Origin: Bacillus sp. V5-8f
Lineage (GTDB): Bacteria; Bacillota; Bacilli; Bacillales; DSM-1321
DNA length: 64,000 nt
Direction: 5' to 3'
Assembly: GCF_002863565.1 (NCBI RefSeq)
Contig: NZ_PGUW01000019.1
Span: forward strand, 1 to 64,000
The notes below the pieces were generated by a model, which did no database searches, was not told where the DNA came from, and saw only the letters and a list, made by a program, of their open reading frames with translations. The position numbers and the translations under genes were made by a program. Within the stretch, counting starts at the first letter, position 1, and each line of letters opens with the position of its first letter. Below, piece by piece: positions 26,858 through 36,058 of the stretch.

Positions 26858-27865
26858 CTATTTTTTCAAATAATTCATAGCCAGGACGTCAGTTTCCACG
26901 GTGAAGCCACTTCCTAACTCTCGAGTAGTTTCGTTATCACGGCTTCCAATCCAGGCAATTAACTGCAATCTCCGCATCATAATAAAAGTAGGAATTTCTT
27001 GTTCTTCCTCCCTGGATAGAGAACGGACTTTACGATACCCTTTTAACCATGAAGAGATTAAGTCAGGTACATACGGTTTATGTTCAATAAAACTTAAGGA
27101 CGTGGCAAAGTCATATAGAAACCAGCCAAAGCCGCAATCATCGAAGTCAATGACCTTGATTTGATCCCGGTCCACAAGTAAATTGGCCAGCCGCATATCG
27201 GAATGGATTAACCCATATCGATTATGATTTTTTCCAAACTGCTTCAGCCTTTTTTTAATCTTATTTGATACTTTTTCATAAAGCTGTAGTCTCTCAGGCG
27301 TAATTGCCAAGCCATCCTGCCATCTTCCCCATTTGGGGTCCGATCCTAAAATCGTGTCGTAATCCCATGTTAAACGTGTTATGTTTTGAAGGCTATCTTG
27401 ATATCTGACACTGTGCTCATGCAACTGTGCGGTAATGGTACCAAGCCTTTCAAATTGTTGAATTAAAGTGCTTTCATTATCTTCCTCCGGGGCATTGCCT
27501 TCCAGAAACGTAAAAAGGGTACAATAGAATTCTTCATGATCATGTTCAACAACCTGAACATATTCACCGTTATCCCCGAAAATTGGAAGCGACACTTTCA
27601 GTTCAGAATGCTGATCAATCGATTGCAGCCATTGCAGTTCACTTTCCACTTCAGTTTTCGTATGATATCCAGGACGCCCTACCCGTAATATATATTTTTC
27701 ACTAGTATCTTTTGGATTCTTTATAATATAGGTCGCATTCTCGGAATAATTCAAAAGATCAATATGATACGGTATTAAAAAGCTGAAATGATTTACTGCC
27801 TTTTTTGCAATGGAATTAAATTTGTCTAAAGATTCTTTTAAAGAATCTACGGAAGGATCGCTCAT
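26858..27865 (-). CDS. APH-family small-molecule kinase (candidate amino-alcohol kinase)
   Basis: A 335-residue kinase with the aminoglycoside-phosphotransferase/choline-kinase fold. The catalytic HSDMRLAN (Brenner motif, H221 to N228; D223 catalytic) and the metal-binding IDFDD (D240, D242) are intact; the N-lobe has SENATYIIKN and YILRVGRPGYHTK with a candidate ATP-binding lysine. Similar to homoserine, hydroxylysine and aminopropanol kinases. Cytosolic, no targeting helix obvious. It is in a microcompartment locus that also encodes a class III PLP enzyme and an SDR, the trio found in the RMM compartment for 1-amino-2-propanol. I infer it phosphorylates an amino alcohol such as aminopropanol or ethanolamine; an antibiotic resistance role is unlikely here. 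Confidence 0.82.
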   Translation of the reverse strand: MSDPSVDSLKESLDKFNSIAKKAVNHFSFLIPYHIDLLNYSENATYIIKNPKDTSEKYILRVGRPGYHTKTEVESELQWLQSIDQHSELKVSLPIFGDNGEYVQVVEHDHEEFYCTLFTFLEGNAPEEDNESTLIQQFERLGTITAQLHEHSVRYQDSLQNITRLTWDYDTILGSDPKWGRWQDGLAITPERLQLYEKVSNKIKKRLKQFGKNHNRYGLIHSDMRLANLLVDRDQIKVIDFDDCGFGWFLYDFATSLSFIEHKPYVPDLISSWLKGYRKVRSLSREEEQEIPTFIMMRRLQLIAWIGSRDNETTRELGSGFTVETDVLAMNYLKK

Positions 27866-27925
27866 TTTATAGCCCCCTTTTATCTAGTATTATCAAAATC
27901 TATTGGTCTTACATTTGAAAACTGC

Positions 27926-28702
27926 TTATAAAGGATCTGCAATTAAAAGCTCTATTTCCATTTTAGCAAGGATGTGTTTCCACTCATTTGGACAATTCTT
28001 ATCTGTGATAATCATGGATACCTCCGTTAAAGAACACATATGTGCGAAAGTCGTTTGACCGAATTTGGAGTGATCACCCAAAATAATAACCTGATCCGCA
28101 CGTTCAATTATTTTACGCGATACACTTGAACCGCTTAGATCATAATCAGTAATACCGTTTATCGTAGATATCCCTCCGGCAGAAATAAACGCTTTATCTG
28201 CCTTCATCATCTCAAGCATTCTTTCTGTTAAGGGACCACTCGTATATTTTTGATTTTTTTCGAATTCCCCGCCTATAAAAATGATACGTCCTTTAAAGAA
28301 CTCCATTGCAAGGAGCATCACAGGCATTGAATGAGTAATCAGGGTGATATCTGTTTTGTGCGCCAAATAGCGAACGATTTCTAAAGGAGTGGTTCCATTC
28401 CCGATCATTATAATATCGCCATCTTCAACTAAATTGGCAGCGGCTTTACAAATGGCCTGTTTTTCCTGGTTATGAATAGTGGTTTTTTCATCAAAGGGTA
28501 GTTCCCAATTTTGGATCTTCATTTTGACAGCTCCACCATATACTTTCTTAAGGAATCCTTCCTTTTCTAAACGGTCTAAATCACGGCGGATTGTTTCATC
28601 CGATACCCTAAACTGATTGGCCAGCTGTCTAACGTACACCTTTTCTTCTTTATCTAATGCAGCTAATATTGTAAGTTTTCTTTCTTCAAATGAGATTGAC
28701 AT
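27926..28702 (-). CDS. DeoR-family regulator (copy 1)
   Basis: A 258-residue DeoR regulator. Start at MSISFEERK with AGGTGG seven bases upstream. N-terminal HTH (residues about 5-58: VSDETIRRDLDRLEKEGFLKK, written here in part, then VYGGAV) and a C-terminal sugar-phosphate-isomerase-like effector domain (about 75-235) with MIGNGTTPLEIVRYL, SAGGISTINGITDYDL and DHSKFGQTTFAH. DeoR proteins respond to a phosphorylated small molecule, which fits a locus with a kinase. Copy 2 at 44231-44998 is clearly related (shared GGISxxNGxTDYDLxGxSxSRK). It lies between the SDR and kinase genes, minus strand. Confidence 0.9.
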   Translation of the reverse strand: MSISFEERKLTILAALDKEEKVYVRQLANQFRVSDETIRRDLDRLEKEGFLKKVYGGAVKMKIQNWELPFDEKTTIHNQEKQAICKAAANLVEDGDIIMIGNGTTPLEIVRYLAHKTDITLITHSMPVMLLAMEFFKGRIIFIGGEFEKNQKYTSGPLTERMLEMMKADKAFISAGGISTINGITDYDLSGSSVSRKIIERADQVIILGDHSKFGQTTFAHMCSLTEVSMIITDKNCPNEWKHILAKMEIELLIADPL

Positions 28703-28741
28703 ATCTGGGACCACCTACTATGAATTGAGATAAGCAGTAAA

Positions 28742-29500
28742 TTAGTTTTCTGGTAAGATTTGTCCACCATCAACAATAATCGTTTGACCGGTTATAAATC
28801 CCGCTTCCTTTGTAGCCAAAAAAAGTGCCGCATATCCAATATCTTCTACAGTGCCTAGCTTATTCATTGGAATAGATGCGGCCATCTCTTGTAAATAATC
28901 ATCACCCAAGCCTTCTAAGCCTTCAGTTAAAATGTTACCCGGCAATACTGCATTTACAGTAATGTTTTTACCAGCCAATTCCAAAGCAGCAGTTCTCATG
29001 AAACCTAATTGTGCCGCCTTGCTTGCCGCATAGTGGGACCATCCTGGATAACCTGTGACAGGTCCGGTTATCGACGAAGTAATGACGATTCGGCCATATT
29101 CTGCTTGTTTTAAGTAGGGAATACAGGCCTGTACTGCATGAAAAGTCCCCTTTGCATTTGTATTCATGACTAGATCCCAATCTTCATTCGTCATAACTTC
29201 AAGATTTGCCGAAGGGAATATTCCAGCATTTGCACATAATACATCCACACTTCCAAACCTCTCAAAAACCTCTTTCGCTACACCCGCCATGGATTCACGA
29301 TCAGTAACATCACCGCAAATCGCATAAACATTTCCATTATCTCCGCCTAATTCACCAACACAAGCCTCAGCCATATCCAGATTACGAGCTACAATTACAA
29401 CACTTGCCCCCTGATCAGCAAACGTTTTTGCAATTCCCTTTCCAATTCCTTTACTGCCGCCAGTAACGATGACCGTTTTTCCTTTAACTGATTGATACAC
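28742..29500 (-). CDS. Short-chain dehydrogenase (FabG-like; candidate aminopropanol dehydrogenase)
   Basis: A 252-residue SDR. Cofactor motif TGGSKGIGKG (about residues 13-22), NAG (CANAGIF, about 90), catalytic Ser in SSITGPVTGYPG and the YAASK motif (about 160), and C-terminal TGQTIIVDGGQILPEN. GTG start at codon MYQSV with AAGGAG eight bases upstream. The SSITGP-TGYPGWSHY segment and short ending are, as I recall, close to the SDR of the RMM microcompartment, an (S)-1-amino-2-propanol dehydrogenase, but this could not be checked. It may oxidise an amino alcohol or reduce an aldehyde to recycle NADH. Located in the accessory part of the BMC locus. Confidence 0.85.
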   Translation of the reverse strand: MYQSVKGKTVIVTGGSKGIGKGIAKTFADQGASVVIVARNLDMAEACVGELGGDNGNVYAICGDVTDRESMAGVAKEVFERFGSVDVLCANAGIFPSANLEVMTNEDWDLVMNTNAKGTFHAVQACIPYLKQAEYGRIVITSSITGPVTGYPGWSHYAASKAAQLGFMRTAALELAGKNITVNAVLPGNILTEGLEGLGDDYLQEMAASIPMNKLGTVEDIGYAALFLATKEAGFITGQTIIVDGGQILPEN

Positions 29501-29509
29501 AAACAACAC

Positions 29510-29962
29510 TCCTTTTCTTGATTATTAAGGTACCATTGAAAAGCCACAGCTTACGGCCATTATTCAGTTTTTGTTCTCTTGGATTGATGTTTGATGTTGT
29601 GGATTTCAAATATTAGTAATGTGTATGCCTCAAGGTAGCAAAATATCCCCCGGGCAACCAGATACTTTGCATAAGGGATGGCAGGACAGTGGGCCGGAAT
29701 GATCACCCTAGTTTATGGATGGGAAAAATGAACTCCAAAAGTGCACTTTCCGATTTTATGTTCATTAGGGGATTAAAAAATAAGCTTGAAAGATAATAGG
29801 CAGGAAAAACTCTAGTCTGGATTGTATCGAACAAGCAGGAAACAGCAAGTGGAATATTATGAGGTTACTGCGTGAAACTTTTTCTTCTTGATGCCACAGA
29901 AGGATTTTCATTCAAAGAGAACTTTGGTTAGGTACTGTCTCTTTTTCCGAAAAAAACTGGGA
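29510..29962. other. Regulatory gap between SDR and mdh
   Basis: About 450 bases with no gene recognised. It is the largest gap inside the locus and so the likeliest place for an independent promoter driving the SDR-regulator-kinase-permease-phosphoesterase module. No clear catabolite-response site was found by eye. Confidence 0.45.
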
Positions 29963-30925
29963 CTAGGAACCGGTCCCCTCGTCCCAAGAAAGGATTTGCA
30001 CCATCTTCTTCACATCGTTGGCAGAAATATCAAGCTGTGCCATTTCTGCATGCGTGAGAGGGAGTTCTATGATACTTTCAATCCCGCTGCCCCCAAGTAC
30101 GGTTGGCACCCCAAGAAATAAATCATTGTAGCCATATTCACCTTCCAAATAGGCAATGACAGGCAGGACTCGTTTCTTATCTTTGATAATAGCCTCCACC
30201 ATTTCAATAAGGGAAGCAGCAGGAGCATAGTAGGCACTTCCGTTTCCAAGAAGCTCTACAATTTCTCCTCCACCGGTTCTTGTTCTTTTAATGATGGCTT
30301 CAATTTGTTCTCTGGACATGAGTTGTTCCAGAGGAATACCGCTCACATTGGAATAGCGGATGAGCGGTACCATGCTGTCACCGTGCCCGCCAAGAACAAA
30401 CCCTGTAACATCTTCCACAGAAATATTCAGTGCCTCTGCAACAAAAGTTTTAAAACGAGCTGTATCAAGCACGCCTGATTGACCGATTACACGATTTTTA
30501 GGGAAACCCGTTGTTTTAAAACATGTATAAGTCATTACATCGACCGGATTACTCAATACAAGTATATAACTGTCTGGTGCGTATTCTTTTATCTTCTTGG
30601 AAACCTGGACCATAATTTCTTTATTTTTCAGGACGAGGTCCTCACGGCTCATCCCGGGCTTTCTGGCAATGCCTGCAGTAATAATGACCATGTCTGCATT
30701 CTGGATATGGGCGTAATCAGATGTTCCTTTAATCGAAACATTAAATTTTTCCATAGGCCCTGCTTCCAGCATATCCAGCGCTTTTCCCTTTGACGGTTTT
30801 TCCATTTCCGGTATATCAACCAGTATGATATCCCCCAACTCTTTTTGGGCCAGCATTAGAGCAGAGGTCGCTCCAGTATGACCAGCTCCGATCACGGCCA
30901 ATTTTCTTCTTTGAAACGTCTTCAT
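29963..30925 (-). CDS. mdh: Malate dehydrogenase (accessory copy)
   Basis: A 320-residue LDH-like malate dehydrogenase, highly similar to B. subtilis Mdh by eye. NAD-binding [10 protein letters not shown], the specificity loop [10 protein letters not shown] with the malate-selecting Arg, NPVDVMTY, and the catalytic HGD in [12 protein letters not shown] are all intact. ATG start MKTFQRRK chosen, with AGGTGA six bases upstream (an earlier ATG overlaps that site). A short tail SWDEGTGS follows the usual end. It interconverts malate and oxaloacetate with NAD. Its usual place is next to citZ-icd; here it sits between a BMC shell gene and an SDR. I infer it may balance NADH made by the aldehyde dehydrogenase. 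Confidence 0.92.
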   Translation of the reverse strand: MKTFQRRKLAVIGAGHTGATSALMLAQKELGDIILVDIPEMEKPSKGKALDMLEAGPMEKFNVSIKGTSDYAHIQNADMVIITAGIARKPGMSREDLVLKNKEIMVQVSKKIKEYAPDSYILVLSNPVDVMTYTCFKTTGFPKNRVIGQSGVLDTARFKTFVAEALNISVEDVTGFVLGGHGDSMVPLIRYSNVSGIPLEQLMSREQIEAIIKRTRTGGGEIVELLGNGSAYYAPAASLIEMVEAIIKDKKRVLPVIAYLEGEYGYNDLFLGVPTVLGGSGIESIIELPLTHAEMAQLDISANDVKKMVQILSWDEGTGS

Positions 30926-31064
30926 CGCCATTCACCTCTATCCGTATAACCTGGAATTGAAAGTTCACCTGCTCCGGAACTTCATTTTTTACTTACCGCA
31001 CGCCCGCGTTCAATCTCTTGTTTACATTTTCTTTTATTTAGTAGGGTCCGTTCTTTACTGGTTC

Positions 31065-31334
31065 CTATTTTAAAATAAGTTCTTTGGTTTCCGCATCCGG
31101 ATTAGGGATAATTAAATGAGATACCACCAGTCCAAACCGGTTTGCCGCCTCTGTTCCCGCTTCTACAGCCGCCTTTACAGCACTTATATCGCCTTCTGCA
31201 ACAATAGTCACTAATGCTGCATCAACCTTTTCTTGCCGCACAAGCGTTACATCGGCTGCCTTCACCATGGCATCTGCCGCTTCGATGGAGGCTATTAGTC
31301 CCCTGGTTTCAATCATGCCAAGCGCTTTACTCAC
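31065..31334 (-). CDS. BMC-H microcompartment shell protein (copy A)
   Basis: An 89-residue single-BMC-domain protein forming hexagonal shell tiles: SKALGMIETRGLIASIEAAD, then AEGDISAVKAAVEAGTEAAN and a tail VVSHLIIPNPDAETKELI. Typical PduA/EutM length. The pore loop is degenerate relative to the 40705-40995 copy (KVDAALVTIVAEGD instead of GGG-type). GTG start with GGGTGGTG upstream. It is the last shell gene on the minus strand of the operon, downstream of the aldehyde dehydrogenase, and may tune shell permeability for a particular metabolite. Confidence 0.94.
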   Translation of the reverse strand: MSKALGMIETRGLIASIEAADAMVKAADVTLVRQEKVDAALVTIVAEGDISAVKAAVEAGTEAANRFGLVVSHLIIPNPDAETKELILK

Positions 31335-31428
31335 CTTTTCACCACCCTTTCATCCTTCCCCGATACCTCATTTCGGCCATATATCTCAGTTTCCGTCTAA
31401 GAATTCGGTCAAGGCCATGGTGCTTTCA

Positions 31429-32952
31429 TTATTTTTGAATCTGTGAAACTACCTTCTGCACTAGACGCGTTAAGTCGTTCTTGTCCATTGATTTTTTATC
31501 CATCTTCAGATTCGCCAGGACATTGCCAACAATCTCTTGAACCTTTTCCACTTCACTATTCACAGAAAAAATTGGCCGTGTGGATTCTTGTGGAATGGTG
31601 GCCTCTTTTGTGACAAAGGCCAGTCGTTTAATGTTGATGAGGTGCCGAGCTGAAATGTTATCAGATGTAATATTCCCGCCATAAGAACCGCATCCGAGAG
31701 TAAAGGAAGGCTTCAAACCGGTTGTTGCGCCCACCGCACCAATAGATGCTAAGGTATTTACCATGATCCGGGAGACAGGCATGGCACTAGCAAATTCTTC
31801 TGCAACTTGAAAATCATTCGTGTGGATAGATAAACTATGTCCTCTACCGCCAAGGTTCAACAATCCAATACAAATTTCCTTAGCCTTTTCGTGGTTTGCT
31901 GCCGTATAAAGAGCCAGGATGGGCGAAAGCTTTTCAATCGAAAAAGGGGCTGATTTTTCAAGTCGGTCCTCTTCTGCAATAATGACCCGAGTGTCCTCCG
32001 GTATCTTAATCCCGGCCATATCCGCAATTTCAAGGGCTGATTTCCCGACAATATGTGGATTTAACTGACCGATCATTGGCGAGATGATCTTTTCCACCTT
32101 TCTCTTCTCTTCACCTTCAACAAAATAAGCGTGATTTTTTTTGAGCTCCCGAATCATGACTTCCTTGACATTTTGATCTACGACAATCGCTTGTTCAGTC
32201 GCACATATCGTCCCATTATCAAAGGTTTTGCTGTCGATAATATTCTTCACAGCCTTAGCTATATTGGCCGTTTTTTCAATATAGGCAGGTACATTTCCCG
32301 GCCCCACTCCATATGCCGGTTTTCCTGAGCTGTAAGCCGCTCTTACCAGTCCTACCCCGCCTGTGGCTAGAATGACATTCGTCAGTCTGTGTTTTATTAA
32401 CTGTTCGGTTGCTTCTAAAGACGGCTTTGAAATCCAGCCGATCAATCCTTCTGGTGCCCCAGCCTCTATCGCCGCACTATTGCACACTTTTAACGCTTCA
32501 ATTGTACAGTTGGCTGCTCGCGGATGCGGACTCGCGACGATCGCGTTACCGCTTTTTAAAGCGATCAAGGTTTTATAAATCGCAGTTGACGTAGGATTGG
32601 TCGTTGGAATAATCGCTGCCACGACCCCGAACGGATAAGCAATTTCCGTTACTTTCGACACATGGTCTCGATGAATAATCCCGATTGTTTTTTCATCTTT
32701 TATAGACTCATACACGTCGCGGGAACTTACTTGATTTTTCATTTTCTTGTGAATAGCGACTCCCATTCGCGTTTCTTCAACTGCCATGACAGCAAGTCTT
32801 TCGGAATCACGGAAAGCAGCATCGGCGACTTTTTTTACGATCTGATCGACTTGCTGCTGTGAGAAGGTCTCATACACTTTTTGCGCTTCATGTGCTTTTG
32901 TAACAGCGTCTCTCATTTCCTGTATGGATAGAAGGTCTTGATCAAAACTCAT
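31429..32952 (-). CDS. eutE: CoA-acylating aldehyde dehydrogenase (EutE/PduP-like) with C-terminal targeting helix
   Basis: A 507-residue aldehyde dehydrogenase that turns the aldehyde produced in the compartment into acyl-CoA with NAD. Catalytic Cys250 lies in DNGTICATEQA; the family's IPTTNP motif (about 115-120) and the glycine-rich GVGPGNVPAYIEK (215-227) are present. It is longer than E. coli EutE (467): the extra C-terminal residues after a Lys/Asp linker read MDKNDLTRLVQKVVSQIQK (about 489-507), an amphipathic helix like known encapsulation peptides, so cargo targeting seems C-terminal here. Ribosome binding site AGGAAGGTGA. Substrate may be acetaldehyde or propionaldehyde. Confidence 0.94.
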   Translation of the reverse strand: MSFDQDLLSIQEMRDAVTKAHEAQKVYETFSQQQVDQIVKKVADAAFRDSERLAVMAVEETRMGVAIHKKMKNQVSSRDVYESIKDEKTIGIIHRDHVSKVTEIAYPFGVVAAIIPTTNPTSTAIYKTLIALKSGNAIVASPHPRAANCTIEALKVCNSAAIEAGAPEGLIGWISKPSLEATEQLIKHRLTNVILATGGVGLVRAAYSSGKPAYGVGPGNVPAYIEKTANIAKAVKNIIDSKTFDNGTICATEQAIVVDQNVKEVMIRELKKNHAYFVEGEEKRKVEKIISPMIGQLNPHIVGKSALEIADMAGIKIPEDTRVIIAEEDRLEKSAPFSIEKLSPILALYTAANHEKAKEICIGLLNLGGRGHSLSIHTNDFQVAEEFASAMPVSRIMVNTLASIGAVGATTGLKPSFTLGCGSYGGNITSDNISARHLINIKRLAFVTKEATIPQESTRPIFSVNSEVEKVQEIVGNVLANLKMDKKSMDKNDLTRLVQKVVSQIQK

Positions 32953-33032
32953 TTTTTATCACCTTCCTATTTAAATTTAGCGTCGGTTATGATTTTCCTT
33001 ACTTTAAGGAACAAAATAATCCTAATAGAGCC

Positions 33033-33686
33033 TTACATATGCTTTGGTTTCAGGGCAACCTGTTTTACTGCTTCCCGAAAAGCATTCGCTGCAGCCTCAC
33101 ATGCAGATTGAGACCCGGTCAAGAGCCCGCCGCCAAAGTTGGTTTCAGAAGGTGGTTTAAATAGGGACTTCAATTCTACTTCCGCTTCTTTTAAGGCTGC
33201 ATCAATCCCGAACATCGCTTCAAGCGGGGGTGCAATTAGATAGGCGATCGCTTCCCCCTCTTTAATGCCAGCCTCTTTTGACAGCAGCTTGCCTGTACGG
33301 GGAACCACATGAGCAAAAAAAGCATGGGAGGGGTCTTCATTAAGTGCTTCAAAATATGCATGTCCGTTCACTGTTTCGATAACTGCATCCATCCCGCTTT
33401 TTACTTCTTCATTATTGGAACCAGATAAAATTCCAATAAATTCTCCGGACAATGGTCCTGACGCATGCCCTGAACCTGCATAAAAGGAATGTTTATAAAC
33501 CGCTTCGACATCGGCTTGTTTGGTTGCTTCATCCAACGCCACCATCCCAACGTCATCAATGGTGACGGTAAATATTCCTATACTGTGGTGCCCGGAAGGC
33601 AATTCAAACTCCTTGATCATGTCAGGATGAACATTGGAAATGATTCGAACCGCTAAAATTCGCGCGTAAACTGGCTTGAGCTTCAT
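33033..33686 (-). CDS. eutL: EutL, trimeric (tandem BMC) shell protein
   Basis: A 217-residue tandem-BMC shell protein, close to E. coli EutL (219). Start at MKLKPVYARILAVRII (the family N-terminus) with AAAGGAGAG upstream. Family-typical segments: HSIGIFTVTIDDVGMVALDE, FYAGSGHASGPLSGEFIG and, at the end, ETNFGGGLLTGSQSACEAA. EutL forms trimers with a gated central pore thought to pass larger substrates and cofactors. It starts 14 bases after eutC, so is translated in line with it. Minus strand, between eutC and the aldehyde dehydrogenase. Confidence 0.95.
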   Translation of the reverse strand: MKLKPVYARILAVRIISNVHPDMIKEFELPSGHHSIGIFTVTIDDVGMVALDEATKQADVEAVYKHSFYAGSGHASGPLSGEFIGILSGSNNEEVKSGMDAVIETVNGHAYFEALNEDPSHAFFAHVVPRTGKLLSKEAGIKEGEAIAYLIAPPLEAMFGIDAALKEAEVELKSLFKPPSETNFGGGLLTGSQSACEAAANAFREAVKQVALKPKHM

Positions 33687-33699
33687 GCAGGGCTCTCCT

Positions 33700-34647
33700 T
33701 TACTCTTCCTTTTGAACAAGAGAAATTCCGCTAGCTTTATATCTCAAAATCTTTTCAACAACTATCCCAAGATATGCTCCAGCCTCAACAGGCGGAATTC
33801 CGCCTTTGTGTATATTGGATACCACCATGCGATCCGCTTCAATTGTGCCAATTCTCGGCTGATAGCATAAATAAGCGCTTAAAGATTCGGCACTGACCAG
33901 GCCCGGACGTTCTCCGATTAATAAAACAACAACCTCCGGCTCCAATAAATCGCCAATTTCATCCATTACTGCCACTCTGCCTCGTTCTATATAAAAGGAT
34001 GTTCCCAGCCCGAAGCCTAGGCTCACCAGTGATTGATGAAGGGATAGATAGACATCTTCCACATTTTCTTCTATGGCTTTTGAACTCAGTCCATCCGCTA
34101 CTATAATCTGAACTGTTGGTCGGTACACACATTTTTCTTTTATTATTCGTTTCGCTTCCTCGGAAAGTCTTCTTCCGTAATCGGGGCGCCTGATATACAC
34201 TTCCTTATCGGCTGCCAGGGTTGTAACGGAAAACAACTTAAGCTGTTTCAATATGAAATCTCTCACTTCACCTGAAACCGTGTCTACCGCTGCTGCATGG
34301 TCATATCGAAACGTAATCCATGTATTGGTTCGCGGCCGTGGTCCAGACCTCCCAACACCAATTCGCGCCGGTGTTTTCTTTCGCATCTCGAGCCATTGTT
34401 CAGGAACAGCTTCAACCTCTTTCAGCCGGCATTCTGCTATTCTATCCTGCTCTGACTCCAGTTCGTCCCTTTCATCGCCTGTTCCATCCAAGACCCTGCC
34501 AAACTCGGGAAGATTCCCCTTTTCCATCTTCTCGTTATTGTTAATGGCATTTGGAATGACATCAACCTCATGGCTTACAGCTTCTTCCTTCTCGGAAAGT
34601 TTAGATACGATCATATTCGTGATCTTTTCTATTAACTGTTCATCCAT
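33700..34647 (-). CDS. eutC: Ethanolamine ammonia-lyase small subunit
   Basis: A 315-residue small subunit of the adenosylcobalamin-dependent ethanolamine ammonia-lyase. Start at MDEQLIEKITNMIVSKL with GGGGGTGGAG upstream; the frame is open 15 codons further. Characteristic segments: GVGRSGPRPRTNTWITFRYD, ADGLSSKAIEENVEDVYLSL and IGERPGLVSAESLSAYLCY, with the C-terminal KASGISLVQK. The N-terminal amphipathic helix is a likely compartment targeting peptide, as known for EutC of Salmonella, separated by a 60-residue acidic, low-order linker. With EutB it converts ethanolamine to acetaldehyde and ammonia inside the shell. Confidence 0.95.
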   Translation of the reverse strand: MDEQLIEKITNMIVSKLSEKEEAVSHEVDVIPNAINNNEKMEKGNLPEFGRVLDGTGDERDELESEQDRIAECRLKEVEAVPEQWLEMRKKTPARIGVGRSGPRPRTNTWITFRYDHAAAVDTVSGEVRDFILKQLKLFSVTTLAADKEVYIRRPDYGRRLSEEAKRIIKEKCVYRPTVQIIVADGLSSKAIEENVEDVYLSLHQSLVSLGFGLGTSFYIERGRVAVMDEIGDLLEPEVVVLLIGERPGLVSAESLSAYLCYQPRIGTIEADRMVVSNIHKGGIPPVEAGAYLGIVVEKILRYKASGISLVQKEE

Positions 34648-34660
34648 GTCTCCACCCCCT

Positions 34661-36028
34661 TTACCTATTAAAAATAGTTGGGTTGCCGGCAATATCGCTT
34701 AACCGGCCTTCCTTTTCAAGGATTCCCATCTCTATCAGCCAGCGGTTAAATTCCGGTGCTGCCCTCTTATTCATTGTCTGTCTCAACGTTGCAATATCAT
34801 GATAGCTTAATGATTGGTAATTGAGCATGCAGTCATCCCCCATTGGAGCTGCAATCACGAAATTCACTCCCGCAGCGGTTAATAACACGCCCAAATCTTC
34901 CATATCGTTTTGATCCGCTTTCGCATGATTTGTATAACAAATATCCACACCCATAGGAAGCAAGTGCATTTTCCCCATAAAATGATCCTCTAGTCCTGCC
35001 CGGATAATTTGCTTATTATTATATAAATACTCTGGACCTATAAACCCAACGACCGTATTGACGATAAAAGGATCATAGCATCTTGCAAATCCGTAATTTC
35101 TGGCTTCTAACGTCAGTTGATCGATATTGTGATGAGCTTCTGAGGATAACTCTGAGCCCTGGCCCGTTTCAAAATAAAAACGCTCCGGACCTGTGCCTGT
35201 CCCCTCTTTCCTTACCAGCTCATTCGCTTCCCATAATAGCTCGGCGGTAATTCCGAAAGACTGGTTTGCCTTCTCCGTTCCTGCGATACTTTGGAAAATC
35301 ATATCGGCAGGTGCCCCTTGTCTAATCGCTTTCATTTGGGTTGTCACATGTGCCAGCACGCAGTTTTGGGTTGGAATCTTCCAGCTGCGAATAAAATCAT
35401 GTGTGGCATGCAATAATCTTTTTACACTCTCAACAGAGTCATCGACCGGGTTAATCCCGATTACCGCGTCTCCAATTCCATAGGAAAGCCCCTCCTTAAT
35501 AGAGGCCATAATCCCGGCTACATCATCTGTTGGATGATTTGGCTGGAGTCTTGATGAGAGTGTCCCTTTTTGTCCGATGGTAATGTTGGATTTTGTTAAA
35601 ACCTCTATCTTATTTGCGGCAAAGACTAAATCCATGTTTGACATTAACTTGGCTACTGCCGCGATCATCTCACTAGTAAGACCATAGCTAATCCGTTTTA
35701 ACTCGGTATCTCCGGTGCGATCCGACAGGATGTATTCCCTCAATTCAGAAACAGACCAATTTTTTATAGATGCATAGATTCTTTCGTTCAGCGAATTCTC
35801 AATCATCCGTGATACTTCATCCTCCTCGGGAGAAAGTAATGGATGATTCCGTATTTCTGCCAGTGTTAAGGTGCTTAACACTTCCTTGGCAGCGATTCGT
35901 TCCTGTACGGTTTCAGCAGCTATTCCGGCCAAACGGTCGCCTGACTTTTCTTCATTCGCTTTTGCAAATAGTTCCTTTAAATCACGAAAAGAATATACTT
36001 TGCCTATATGTGTTGTACGCAGCTTCAA
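34661..36028 (-). CDS. eutB: Ethanolamine ammonia-lyase large subunit
   Basis: A 455-residue large subunit (E. coli EutB 453). TTG start at MKLRTTHIGKVYSFRDL with AGGAGGTGG eight bases upstream. Recognisable blocks: LMSNMDLVFAANKIEV, TLSSRLQPNHPTDD, GDAVIGINPVDDSVES, FYFETGQGSELSSEAHHN and CYTNHAKADQNDMEDLG. These include the substrate-binding residues of the TIM barrel and the cobalamin interface with EutC. It starts 31 bases after eutA on the same strand. Together with EutC it forms the signature enzyme of ethanolamine compartments; intact here, so the locus does carry the B12 route. Confidence 0.97.
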   Translation of the reverse strand: MKLRTTHIGKVYSFRDLKELFAKANEEKSGDRLAGIAAETVQERIAAKEVLSTLTLAEIRNHPLLSPEEDEVSRMIENSLNERIYASIKNWSVSELREYILSDRTGDTELKRISYGLTSEMIAAVAKLMSNMDLVFAANKIEVLTKSNITIGQKGTLSSRLQPNHPTDDVAGIMASIKEGLSYGIGDAVIGINPVDDSVESVKRLLHATHDFIRSWKIPTQNCVLAHVTTQMKAIRQGAPADMIFQSIAGTEKANQSFGITAELLWEANELVRKEGTGTGPERFYFETGQGSELSSEAHHNIDQLTLEARNYGFARCYDPFIVNTVVGFIGPEYLYNNKQIIRAGLEDHFMGKMHLLPMGVDICYTNHAKADQNDMEDLGVLLTAAGVNFVIAAPMGDDCMLNYQSLSYHDIATLRQTMNKRAAPEFNRWLIEMGILEKEGRLSDIAGNPTIFNR

Positions 36029-36058
36029 TAATTGCCACCTCCTGACCAGAACGTCCCA

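Noticed and set aside
26858-27865. Kinase as an aminoglycoside resistance gene
   Set aside because: The fold is shared, but the location in a BMC locus and similarity to amino-alcohol and homoserine kinase types argue against resistance.
34253-34702. Long plus-strand open frame opposite eutC and the end of eutB
   Set aside because: It is antisense to clearly conserved enzyme genes, Ser-rich, with no ribosome binding site; a shadow of codon bias. The same holds for the frames opposite the allantoinase genes and the Eat permease.
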